Origin: CAZXYF01 sp964644705
GTDB taxonomy: Bacteria; Planctomycetota; Brocadiia; SM23-32
Length of the DNA stretch: 12,259 nucleotides
Direction: 5' to 3'
Assembly: GCA_964644705.1 (NCBI GenBank)
Contig: CAZXYF010000089.1
Coordinates: 1 to 12,259, forward strand
Shown: positions 1-7,320 of the stretch, piece after piece
Layout of the letters: each line of letters opens with the position of its first letter
Numbering within the stretch: the first letter of the stretch is position 1
Made by a program: the position numbers and the translations under genes
Notes under the pieces: generated by a model
What the model was told of the DNA's origin: nothing
Databases searched by the model: none
What the model saw: the letters and a program-made list of their open reading frames with translations, nothing else

Positions 1-1
1 A

Positions 2-18
2 GATCGCCTCCGGCGATC
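2..18. repeat. perfect inverted repeat (7-bp arms, 3-nt loop)
   Basis: The arms GATCGCC (2-8) and GGCGATC (12-18) flank a TCC loop. A related GCGATCA occurs a few bases further on. It may be part of a longer element that extends beyond the window edge. Confidence 0.5.
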
Positions 19-84
19 AGGGGCAATTGGCGCGATCACCTGAGAGATGAGACGATATAATTGGATCGGTGTCCTGACTTTTCC

Positions 85-112
85 GGGGTAAATGGGTTCA
101 TTCTATTACCCC
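85..112. repeat. inverted repeat (7-bp arms, 14-nt loop)
   Basis: The arms GGGGTAA (85-91) and TTACCCC (106-112) are perfectly complementary. No T-run follows on either strand, so a terminator role is not shown. It lies beside the palindromic GGTGACC stretch that follows at about 115-121. Confidence 0.4.
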
Positions 113-276
113 CTGGTGACCTGGTAATCGCCTCATACATTGCGCACGCCGTGAAGGCGCCAACCGGTCGTCCCCACGGGGGATTTGCTCACCGAGCCAT
201 AACCCGGACCTCCATGGCACTTCACACCGCTTCTGCCCGGGCCACCACTTATTGGGCTTGCAGCCCGTCGCATTTC

Positions 277-1209
277 CTATTTCACATACGGTTTGAGATC
301 GGAGATTTTTTTGATTCCCAGTTTTTCGGCATGTTTTTCCCGCATGGCCAGCGCATAGGAGTTGTTGAAACCCAGCGGATCCAGCCAGGTGAGATCCCAC
401 TTTTTGTCAAATCGCTGTCGCACGTGGTTCAATATGTCTTTTTTGCTCTGGGAGGGATCGTATTTTTCATTCAGTATGTTGGCCAGACCCGTCCCCGTAT
501 ATTCCACATATAAATCCACTTCGTCGTTGCGGAGCGCACTGAAACACACCTTGGTTCCCTGCAATCCAATCCGCTTTTTCACGGTGTAGGGAGTGTGTGC
601 CTCGATCAGTATAGCGAGCATATTGCCCAGTATCTTCTGTTCACCGAAATGTTTTGATCCCACGACAACCGGTGATTTGTCGCCGTCCTGCGCCCCGGGC
701 TGTCCTTCCGTTTTCAGAAGTCCATTGTTTTTCAGAAACTGACGGGCCACTGCCGCCGGGTCAACCGCCTTCTCGCTGTAGCGGTAATTCATCTGCTGCA
801 TGGCTTTCGGAGTAATTGCCCCCGCAAGCCTATCCAGAACTTCTCGCAACCCGGGATGCTGTTTGAGAACGTCTTTTCGGGATAGCACACAGGCGTCATA
901 AGGGGGAAACAAATTCCTGTCGTCTTCGAGCACGCGCAAATTATATGCTTCAATTCGCCCGTCCGTTGTGAACACATCCACCACATCCACCTGGCCAGCG
1001 TTGATGGCGCGGTAAACCAGCGCCGGATCAAGTAGCTCCGGGTTGTCGAACTGGAAACCGTAACGCTTCTCAAACCGCTTGTACTCCGGCCGATCCACAT
1101 ATTCATGATCGAATCCGGCCGTCAGGTTTTTGCTTCCGCCCTGCTCTCCACAGGAAATACAGGTGACTCCAAGCACAACCATCACAATGATCATTATCAG
1201 TTTGCGCAT
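277..1209 (-). CDS. circularly permuted quaternary-ammonium ABC substrate-binding lipoprotein (OpuCC/OsmF type)
   Basis: This 310-residue protein is the likely binding lipoprotein of the adjacent importer, capturing glycine betaine, choline or a similar quaternary amine outside the membrane. It starts with a charged MRK, a hydrophobic stretch and a lipobox-like end at Cys20. The start is supported by AAGGAG just upstream. The domain order is reversed relative to OpuCC/OsmF proteins. Residues about 29-165 match the usual C-terminal half (GFDHEYVDRP, then TTDGRI near 81, LEDDR near 94, FPPY near 101). A flexible Gly/Gln/Asp linker spans about 166-180. Residues 181-310 match the usual N-terminal half (VVVGSKHF with GEQ, VEYTGTGL near 235, LGFNNSYALAMR near 279, ISDL near 302). 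The protein ends at PYVK, just where a normal family member would continue into the GFDHE region. Both halves look intact, so this is a permutation and not a truncation. Ligand identity cannot be read from sequence. Confidence 0.93.
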   Translation of the reverse strand: MRKLIMIIVMVVLGVTCISCGEQGGSKNLTAGFDHEYVDRPEYKRFEKRYGFQFDNPELLDPALVYRAINAGQVDVVDVFTTDGRIEAYNLRVLEDDRNLFPPYDACVLSRKDVLKQHPGLREVLDRLAGAITPKAMQQMNYRYSEKAVDPAAVARQFLKNNGLLKTEGQPGAQDGDKSPVVVGSKHFGEQKILGNMLAILIEAHTPYTVKKRIGLQGTKVCFSALRNDEVDLYVEYTGTGLANILNEKYDPSQSKKDILNHVRQRFDKKWDLTWLDPLGFNNSYALAMREKHAEKLGIKKISDLKPYVK

Positions 1210-1225
1210 ACTGGTTCTCCTTTCC

Positions 1226-2017
1226 TCAGGTGGATCCCTGCGATTCGATTTTCAATCCGTACGGCGTCAAAATCGACTGGATAAGTGCTGCCAGCCCGTC
1301 CAGAATAAGGGCCAGCGCGCTGGCGACGCTCACCCCCGCTAAAATTTTCGCCGTCGCCCGCATACCGGTCTGCTGCATGCCGCTCCAGATGGTATTACCC
1401 AGTCCCCCACTGGCCGCAAAGGCGCCGAGGGTGGCGATACCCACACCGATGACGGTCGAGGTTCGGATACCGGCCATCACGACGGGAACGCACAGCGGGA
1501 CCTCAACACGCCACAGAATCTGCCATTGCGTCATCCCCATCCCCCGTCCCACCTCAATCACGGCCGGCTCCACTTCGTCGATGGCCGTGTAGGTGTTCCG
1601 CACCATCGGGAGCAGAGCGTATAAAAACAGCGCGGCGATCATGGGCTTCATTCCCACCCCGAAGATGGGCAACATCAGCGCCACAAGCGCGAGGCTGGGA
1701 ATCGTCTGGATAATGCTGGCCGCACCCAAAACCGGTCCAGCCAGGCGCGGCAACCGGGTCAGAAGTATCCCCACACTCACCCCGACCACAATGGCCAGGC
1801 CAATGGCCAGAAAGACCATCTGGAGGTGCTGTTTGAGCTGTTTCCAGAGCTGGTGGCGCTGTTCCACAAACGTCCGCGCCTGAATACGCAACGCTTCATA
1901 AAAGGCGGGGTAGATCCAGGACGCCAGCGCCACGATCCCCGTCAGAGCCAGAAGTATTCCCGCACCGTACATAATTCGGCGGTACACTGAGTTTCGTTTT
2001 TTCCCTGATTGGGCCAT
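1226..2017 (-). CDS. quaternary-ammonium ABC transporter permease (OpuCB/ProW type)
   Basis: This 263-residue integral membrane protein forms the translocation path of the importer, most simply as a homodimer because no second permease gene is present. The first transmembrane segment is at about residues 17-38. Several more follow between about 65 and 250. The family stretch IIQTIPSLALVALMLPIFG falls at about 102-120. The cytoplasmic EAA-type loop that docks on the ATPase is at about 155-175 (EVGRGMGMTQWQI). The family signature GGLGNTIWSG is at about 204-213. Its ATG overlaps the TGA of the ATPase gene by one base (TGATG), which implies translational coupling, and the binding-protein gene follows after 16 nt. 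It carries the usual binding-protein-dependent permease core and is not fused to a binding domain. Confidence 0.93.
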   Translation of the reverse strand: MAQSGKKRNSVYRRIMYGAGILLALTGIVALASWIYPAFYEALRIQARTFVEQRHQLWKQLKQHLQMVFLAIGLAIVVGVSVGILLTRLPRLAGPVLGAASIIQTIPSLALVALMLPIFGVGMKPMIAALFLYALLPMVRNTYTAIDEVEPAVIEVGRGMGMTQWQILWRVEVPLCVPVVMAGIRTSTVIGVGIATLGAFAASGGLGNTIWSGMQQTGMRATAKILAGVSVASALALILDGLAALIQSILTPYGLKIESQGST

Positions 2018-3018
2018 CAGCTGTTCTCCCAGTCCGAAGTTGCTGTCTCATCCGCACCGGCTTTCTGGCGCATGGCATCGGCAATGGCATCCACCACGGT
2101 CTCTCGCCGAAGTGCCCCGAGATAATCCCGTTCATCATAGACCGGCAGCATGTCCAGATCGGTGCGTTTGAACTCGTCCAGAGCCTCCACCATGCTCGCG
2201 GTGGGACCAAGGCGCGCATCCTGCGGCAGATCCGCCGGGCACTCCCGATCCTCATCCATGAGCGGGCGCACATCGCGGGTGAGCAGCATCAGCTGGAACC
2301 GGTGTTCCCCCAGAAAACGGTCAACGAACTTATTTGCGGGATTTTCCACGATTTTAGCCGGGGTATCCAACTGCTGAAGTTGTCCCTCGTCCAGAATCGC
2401 CACCCGGTCCGCCAGTTTGACCGCTTCGAAGACATCGTGGGTGACGAACACGATCGTTTTCTGCAGCTGTTCCTGCAGCCGGAGGAACTCCTCCTGCAAC
2501 TGTTCCCGGGTTATTGGATCGAGGGCACCAAACGGCTCGTCCATCAAAACGATATCCGGATCCGCGGCGATCGCCCGGGCCACGCCGATACGCTGTTTCT
2601 GTCCCCCGCTGAGCTGCGCCGGATACCGGTCCCGAAACTTCGCGGGAGCCAGCCCCACCATTTCCAGCAACTCATCGATCCGATCACAGATGCGCTGACT
2701 GGACCATCCCCGCAATTCCGGCACCACGCTGATATTATCCCCCACAGTCATGTGCGGGAACAGACCGATGTGCTGAATTGCGTATCCGATAGATCGCCGC
2801 AACTCAATCTCATCGACGTCCTCGATATTGGTACCGTCGATCGTGATGCGTCCGGAGGAGGGCTCGGTCAACCGATTCACCATTTTGAGTGTCGTGGTTT
2901 TTCCGCAACCGCTCGTGCCCAGCAAAACCAGGAGTTCCCCCTCCCGGACCCGCATAGACAGGTCCTGAACGGCGGTAATATCTCCGAACATTTTGGACAC
3001 ATTTTTGAATTCAATCAC
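2017..3018 (-). CDS. quaternary-ammonium ABC transporter ATP-binding protein with CBS-like C-terminus (OpuCA type)
   Basis: This 333-residue ATPase powers the importer from the cytoplasmic face. All nucleotide-binding motifs are intact: Walker A GTSGCGKT at 34-41, Q-loop Gln82, signature LSGGQ at 136-140, Walker B IVLMDE at 156-161 and H-loop His194. Residues about 240-315 form a C-terminal region of CBS type (MVEALDEF and DMLPVYDE segments). In OpuA-type ATPases the CBS domains sense ionic strength. Here the region looks like one recognisable CBS repeat plus a degenerate one, so osmosensing is possible but unproven. The start is a GTG, with GGGAG seven bases upstream. The gene begins 57 nt after the methyltransferase stop and is followed with overlap by the permease. 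Confidence 0.95.
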   Translation of the reverse strand: MIEFKNVSKMFGDITAVQDLSMRVREGELLVLLGTSGCGKTTTLKMVNRLTEPSSGRITIDGTNIEDVDEIELRRSIGYAIQHIGLFPHMTVGDNISVVPELRGWSSQRICDRIDELLEMVGLAPAKFRDRYPAQLSGGQKQRIGVARAIAADPDIVLMDEPFGALDPITREQLQEEFLRLQEQLQKTIVFVTHDVFEAVKLADRVAILDEGQLQQLDTPAKIVENPANKFVDRFLGEHRFQLMLLTRDVRPLMDEDRECPADLPQDARLGPTASMVEALDEFKRTDLDMLPVYDERDYLGALRRETVVDAIADAMRQKAGADETATSDWENS

Positions 3019-3075
3019 GGAAACGCTCCCGAAAACATGTTCAATGATACGCCGTTGACGATTTATCCGAACCGT

Positions 3076-4362
3076 TCAGGTCTTATCGATCTCAAAGACC
3101 CCCACCAGTCCATGTGCGCATCCCTGGCCGTCCTGCAGGTGGTTCACCAGATACCGCAGAGCATAACCCAGCTGGGGTTCAATAATATTCTCGCGGGGGA
3201 GCCCGGTATCCATCCAGCCAACATTTTTGACCACATATCGCATCCGCTCAACCATATCATGGAGTCCAGCCGGGTAGGATGCCGGGATATCCTCCAGAGC
3301 CGGTTCAAAATCCGACGCTTCCATGCTGTAGCTGTTGATCAAACTTTTTGTCTGTTCGACCAGAGTGTTCCAGCACATCTGCACCCGTGCAAAATAATCG
3401 TTGAGGAACTGGAAATCTTCTTTGGGGACGTAATCAACGATGAGCGAATCCAGATCCGTCCGGTGATTCACCTCGTGCAGGCCGTTGACGGCTTTGCGGA
3501 TGGGCTGGGCCTGCGGGTTGTAATCTCCCGTGTCCATATGCCGGCCGGTGAAGACCGAACGATCAAACCAGTTCAGCGGCTTGATGTCCACTCCCGCCCG
3601 TTCAGATGCTCGCCTGATGAGATCCTCACCCTCCTGACGCGACATCAGACGCAACGTCAGATGTTCAAGCTCATCCCGCCGACGTTCCCGCTCTTCCTCT
3701 TCGTAGATGTAGGAAACCACGTAGTCCATGTTCCGCATCTCATCCAGATCGTTGGTCCACAGCGATTGCCATTCATACGACCAGCGTCCCAACCAATCGC
3801 AGACCACGATGCTATAATCTTCGCAGGACTCGGCAATGTCTGCCAGCATATCCACAAACGTCTCGTCTTCGTTATGATGGGAACATGTGCCGAACGAGGT
3901 GAAATACAGATCATACGGCTTTTCTTCATCGAGGGGAAGTCCTTCCGTGAAATCGCCCTGATTAAACACCATTTTCGGATTGTCGCCGTATATTTCACGT
4001 GCCTGGTCCAGCAAATCCCCGTTCAAATCGATGCCCCGGTATTCTCCGAGAACTTCGGGACGCAGCAGGTCCACCTCATCCTCACGGAGATTGGGATCAC
4101 GCTGGCGGATGCCGGCCAGCATCTCGTAGCCATCGGCGCTGCCGCAACCAAGATCAAGAATCCGCACCCGCTCCATGTTTTCTCGCGCATGCCCTATGAG
4201 TTTTCGCAGAAAGGGGCGGAGCTGTTGACGCGTCATCTCGTCTTCCCAGTAGCGCCGAACGTTGTCGTATTTCCCGGTCAAACCGGATTTTTTTGCGTAC
4301 AGTCCACTATCAACGGCCTGTGAATAGGCTTCCATCTGTTCATCGGAATCGTGTTCAGTCAT
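3076..4362 (-). CDS. class I SAM-dependent methyltransferase, substrate unknown, with long C-terminal region
   Basis: A 428-residue protein. The Rossmann SAM-binding core is clear: motif I ILDLGCGSADG at about 68-78, acidic motif II residue Asp112 in YRGIDLNG, and a post-core strand YDLYFTSFGTCSHHNED at about 150-166. About 75 residues precede the core, with Tyr/Trp/Arg-rich KYDNVRRYWEDE at 31-42. About 200 residues follow it, which I do not recognise (GLHEVNHRTDLDSL, IIEPQLGYALRYL). A start 96 bases further upstream is open, but the chosen ATG has GAGGAG just upstream and is preferred. Its place between MttB-type enzymes and a betaine importer suggests N-methylation of an amino acid or osmolyte precursor; that is inference. 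It is not an EgtD-type histidine methyltransferase by the motifs I can see. Confidence 0.88.
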   Translation of the reverse strand: MTEHDSDEQMEAYSQAVDSGLYAKKSGLTGKYDNVRRYWEDEMTRQQLRPFLRKLIGHARENMERVRILDLGCGSADGYEMLAGIRQRDPNLREDEVDLLRPEVLGEYRGIDLNGDLLDQAREIYGDNPKMVFNQGDFTEGLPLDEEKPYDLYFTSFGTCSHHNEDETFVDMLADIAESCEDYSIVVCDWLGRWSYEWQSLWTNDLDEMRNMDYVVSYIYEEEERERRRDELEHLTLRLMSRQEGEDLIRRASERAGVDIKPLNWFDRSVFTGRHMDTGDYNPQAQPIRKAVNGLHEVNHRTDLDSLIVDYVPKEDFQFLNDYFARVQMCWNTLVEQTKSLINSYSMEASDFEPALEDIPASYPAGLHDMVERMRYVVKNVGWMDTGLPRENIIEPQLGYALRYLVNHLQDGQGCAHGLVGVFEIDKT

Positions 4363-4481
4363 CTTCCACTCTCCTCTGTTGGCTCGTTCGCAGTTTTCTG
4401 CAGTGAACCTGGTGGACACTGAGGGCTGTGTGGACCAAGCTCGCCTCAGCATCCCCATTTAACCTGTCCACCTCAAACGTT

Positions 4482-4523
4482 AACTCACAACTCACAACTC
4501 TCAACTCTCAACTCACAACTCAA
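4482..4523. repeat. heptamer short tandem repeat, six copies of AACTCNN
   Basis: Six consecutive 7-mers run from 4482: AACTCAC, AACTCAC, AACTCTC, AACTCTC, AACTCAC, AACTCAA. On the coding strand the unit reads as a GAGTTG-type repeat. The array starts in the gap before the methyltransferase gene and runs into the last codons and TGA stop of the upstream MttB-family gene. Copy-number slippage would mainly alter the last few residues of that protein and the intergenic spacing. Confidence 0.9.
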
Positions 4524-5994
4524 GACTCTTATCGAGAACGCCGGGCACCTCGTTCCGGATGTCTTCCTGCACATCCTCCGGCAGCTGATCCCTATCCGAT
4601 TCAATGATCTCGTGATATTGATCATGCGCCGCTTTCAGAGCCCCTCCATCCTCATCCTCGAGTGGATAATTGGCATACACCTTTTCCCGGGTCGGCATGG
4701 GAAGATGGTACATGTAGGTTTTATGGTCGGTTTCCATCACTTCACGGATGGTCGAAAGCACCTCATCACGTTTATCCTCAGTAATATCCGATCCAGCCAT
4801 GGCATGCTTCAACATTCCCACATGTGCGTCGTCCAGTATGGCCTGCTCGGGACAGAAGACGTTCGTGCGTTCCAGAAGTCCAAAAGCATAATGCACATAC
4901 TGGGCTCCACTCTTCGGCACGTCCATCATGGTCAGCATTTTCTCCGCCGTTGCCTGGATGCCGGGTTCCTCAGCGTCGCCAACATTCGCCGTCGAATAAC
5001 ACGGCAGCCCGTAATGACGCGCCATCTGCGCGCAACTCTTGTTGTAATGGTTGAACTCCGGCGCTCCGTACATGTCGTCCAGCGTATCCAGACGACAGCG
5101 CACGGGTACGCTTCCGTACAGGACCGGCGCGCCGGGCTGGACCAGCTGGGTGAGCGCGACTCCGGCCAGAATTTCGGCGTTGATCTGGGCCACCATGCCG
5201 AACTCATCAAAAGGAGCGGTCGTTCCGCCCATCGGCGAACTGGAGATCACCACCGGGACCTGGCGTTTTGCAATTTCAATCATCTTGTCCGTCGTATCCT
5301 CGACCATCTGCAGAGGACTTTTAATGACACAGGTGATGAAGGAGACCACCGGATTTTCCTCAAAAGCATCCTTCCCACCGGCAATGATCCGCCCCATCTT
5401 CAACACATCATCCAGCGAGCCCAGATCCGTGAGCCCGGCCTGAACGTGTTTGGTGATGTTGTTCAGGCTGGCGAGCAGTTTGTTTACATCCTTATTCGAA
5501 CCCGTCACCTCCCCGTCGCGAATGTTGACACACCGGATAAACGAATCCAGATTCTCCAGATTATCCGCGAGGTGTGCGGCGCAGCACAGACGTTCGATCG
5601 AGCCTTCTTTTCGCTCAAACACGGGTTGTCCGTCGTCAAAATCAACATCCAACCAGACGTTTGTTTCGGCTCCGCTGACAAAACGCACTCGCGTTTCATG
5701 CGCGTCCAGAACCAGTCGATTTTCGGGATTGCGGGCCCCCAGCACCACGCGTGAAGGTGCCGTATCAAGGGCTTTATCCAGCACGTCAGGACTGATCTTC
5801 ACACGTGCGCAACCCTCTTGCGCATCCTCCACGGTGGCGCCGGCTTCACTGTATAGTTCCGCCGCCTTCTCGTTGTAACACAGCAGTCCCGGGTCCTGCA
5901 GCAAATCACGGGACACTCCATCGATAAGCTTGATTTGATTCTCCGACAGACGTTTTTCGGCATCGACCAGCACGCCTTCACGTTGGTTTTCCAT
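4513..5994 (-). CDS. non-pyrrolysine MttB-family methyltransferase, paralogue 1
   Basis: A 493-residue member of the trimethylamine methyltransferase (MttB, COG5598) family, which transfers methyl groups from quaternary or tertiary amines to a corrinoid protein. Family landmarks are SLNNITKHV near 176-184, VVSFITCVI near 216-224, SSSPMGGTTAPF near 251-262, AEILAGVALTQL near 273-284 and QPGAPVLYGS near 286-295. Pyrrolysine in true MttB maps near the stretch CYSTANVGDAEE (about 332-343). No in-frame TAG is present, so this is the MtgB-like class that acts on betaines or related compounds. The start used has AGGAAGGA upstream and lies 13 nt after the stop of the ferredoxin gene. No corrinoid protein gene is nearby. 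The substrate is not predictable beyond N-methylated amine. It clearly resembles the second MttB-family protein two genes upstream. Confidence 0.92.
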   Translation of the reverse strand: MENQREGVLVDAEKRLSENQIKLIDGVSRDLLQDPGLLCYNEKAAELYSEAGATVEDAQEGCARVKISPDVLDKALDTAPSRVVLGARNPENRLVLDAHETRVRFVSGAETNVWLDVDFDDGQPVFERKEGSIERLCCAAHLADNLENLDSFIRCVNIRDGEVTGSNKDVNKLLASLNNITKHVQAGLTDLGSLDDVLKMGRIIAGGKDAFEENPVVSFITCVIKSPLQMVEDTTDKMIEIAKRQVPVVISSSPMGGTTAPFDEFGMVAQINAEILAGVALTQLVQPGAPVLYGSVPVRCRLDTLDDMYGAPEFNHYNKSCAQMARHYGLPCYSTANVGDAEEPGIQATAEKMLTMMDVPKSGAQYVHYAFGLLERTNVFCPEQAILDDAHVGMLKHAMAGSDITEDKRDEVLSTIREVMETDHKTYMYHLPMPTREKVYANYPLEDEDGGALKAAHDQYHEIIESDRDQLPEDVQEDIRNEVPGVLDKSLEL

Positions 5995-6007
5995 GGTTAC
6001 GTCCTTC

Positions 6008-7276
6008 CTATTTCGACAGCTCAATTTTGCTTATGTCCAGTTCCGAAAGAATTCCGTAGGTCTTTTCCGCATGTCGGGCCACCTGATCGGCCGTCCGCAA
6101 CAACTCTGGATCCATCTCAACCTCATCCTCTTCCAGTGCTTTCTTCAGTAGTTCACCACCGAGTCGGTCCACAGCGAACGGGTTGCGCCCCACCAGAAAT
6201 CCGAGATCGCGTCCGATCATCGGTTCCTGTTTGATGTCCAGGCAATCGCATCGTTCCGTCATCGAATACATGTGTAAGACGTGCACACAATCGTCCCATC
6301 GGCCGTTCATCAACCCGACGGTATAATCCGCCATCCGTACCGGCAGAGTTTGCTGACCGCGGCTCCAATCATCGATTTCACGTCCTTTCAGGGTCACGGC
6401 ACCGCTTCCCGAAGCACAAATCGCCTCACATTCACCGCATCCGATGCAGAGATCAGCCCCGACAGCCGGAGTCGATCCGTCATCGGGCAGGTTCAGAGCA
6501 TCCTCGGGGCAGTTCTCCACGCAAAGCCCGCACCGCGTGCAGAGTTCGTCGTCGAAGAGGGGACGAAGGGATTGATGCATGCGTAATTTGCCGGGGAGTG
6601 ATGCACACCCCATCGCAATACTTTTGACACAGGCCGCCACCCCCGCCAGACCGTGTAAAGTGAGATGGGCGTAATTAACCATACAGTCGGCCGCAAGATA
6701 TCCCCCGGCAGGATGGAAATCCTGGAATGCACCGTCATTTTCAATGATCGTCTCGCGATGTTGCTCCTCGAACGCCAGTTTATCGTCGGGCGTGGCCTTC
6801 GGGCGGTCCAGTACCACGAAATCAATCCCCGCCGGGCCATCGACAGACCAGCCCTGTTCCCGCGCCAGCGCCTCGTAAGTTTCGGTATCGCCGGGCGGAT
6901 TTCGTTTGTGACCGCGACGACCGGTATAGGCAACAGTCGTATCGCCGGCCACCACGCTGTTGGCTCCGCCGTCCCGCAGGAACCGTGTGGCCCCATCCGC
7001 ATACTCAGGTCGCATTCGCGTATGGCATTTGGGCTCTCCGACGTGCACCTTCACCAGCCCGGACTGGCCCGTGCCCCCGGGATGGACGATTTCCATCGCC
7101 TCCGCCAGAGCCTCATTCACGGCAGCCGTTGTTTCCGCATCCGGTTTCCAGAGATCGCGTCCGTCATTTTGGACATAGACAACTGGAGCCGCGCGGACCG
7201 AATCGCGCAACCAGTCCGGAATCTGCAATGGTTCCTCGACCGTTTCTGGGGCCGACCAGTGGTTATCTGTAATCAT
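6008..7276 (-). CDS. DUF362-type iron-sulfur protein with two [4Fe-4S] ferredoxin motifs
   Basis: A 422-residue cytoplasmic protein with the layout of DUF362 proteins: an N-terminal region including KVHVGEPKCHTRMRP (about 76-90) and DGGANSVVAGDTTVAYTG (about 102-119), then NYAHLTLHGLAG near 201-212 and a GCASLPGK segment. Two ferredoxin motifs follow: Cys246/249/252 with Cys256, and Cys277/280/283 with Cys287. This pattern binds two [4Fe-4S] clusters and implies electron transfer. A further CDC and nearby Cys residues occur at about 330-345. The start has GAGG seven bases upstream. It sits between the two MttB-family genes, 44 nt after one and 13 nt before the other, so it probably works with them, for example as an electron donor for reactivating a corrinoid partner. 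That role is inference; DUF362 function is poorly known. Confidence 0.9.
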   Translation of the reverse strand: MITDNHWSAPETVEEPLQIPDWLRDSVRAAPVVYVQNDGRDLWKPDAETTAAVNEALAEAMEIVHPGGTGQSGLVKVHVGEPKCHTRMRPEYADGATRFLRDGGANSVVAGDTTVAYTGRRGHKRNPPGDTETYEALAREQGWSVDGPAGIDFVVLDRPKATPDDKLAFEEQHRETIIENDGAFQDFHPAGGYLAADCMVNYAHLTLHGLAGVAACVKSIAMGCASLPGKLRMHQSLRPLFDDELCTRCGLCVENCPEDALNLPDDGSTPAVGADLCIGCGECEAICASGSGAVTLKGREIDDWSRGQQTLPVRMADYTVGLMNGRWDDCVHVLHMYSMTERCDCLDIKQEPMIGRDLGFLVGRNPFAVDRLGGELLKKALEEDEVEMDPELLRTADQVARHAEKTYGILSELDISKIELSK

Positions 7277-7320
7277 TGATAAACCTCGGTTTTACTCTAT
7301 CCCTTGCTGAATTACGGTCC

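Larger units (their letters stand above)
1..276. other. non-coding, hairpin-rich region downstream of the binding-protein gene
   Basis: No convincing gene is visible here. Open frames on both strands are short, lack a good ribosome binding site and resemble no family I know. The stretch lies directly after the stop codon of the binding-protein gene and is dense in short inverted repeats: 2-18, 85-112, 171-183 and 254-266. None is followed by a clear T-tract in the minus-strand direction, so none is a textbook intrinsic terminator, although one of them could end the transcript. The region could be a structured 3' untranslated region, an end of a degraded mobile element, or simply intergenic DNA. 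The sequence does not decide. Confidence 0.5.

Noticed and set aside
2302..4323. A 673-codon open frame on the plus strand
   Set aside because: It lies antisense to the ABC ATPase and SAM methyltransferase genes, which carry intact Walker, signature and SAM motifs with ribosome binding sites. The plus-strand product shows no recognisable domain and is a shadow of codon bias.
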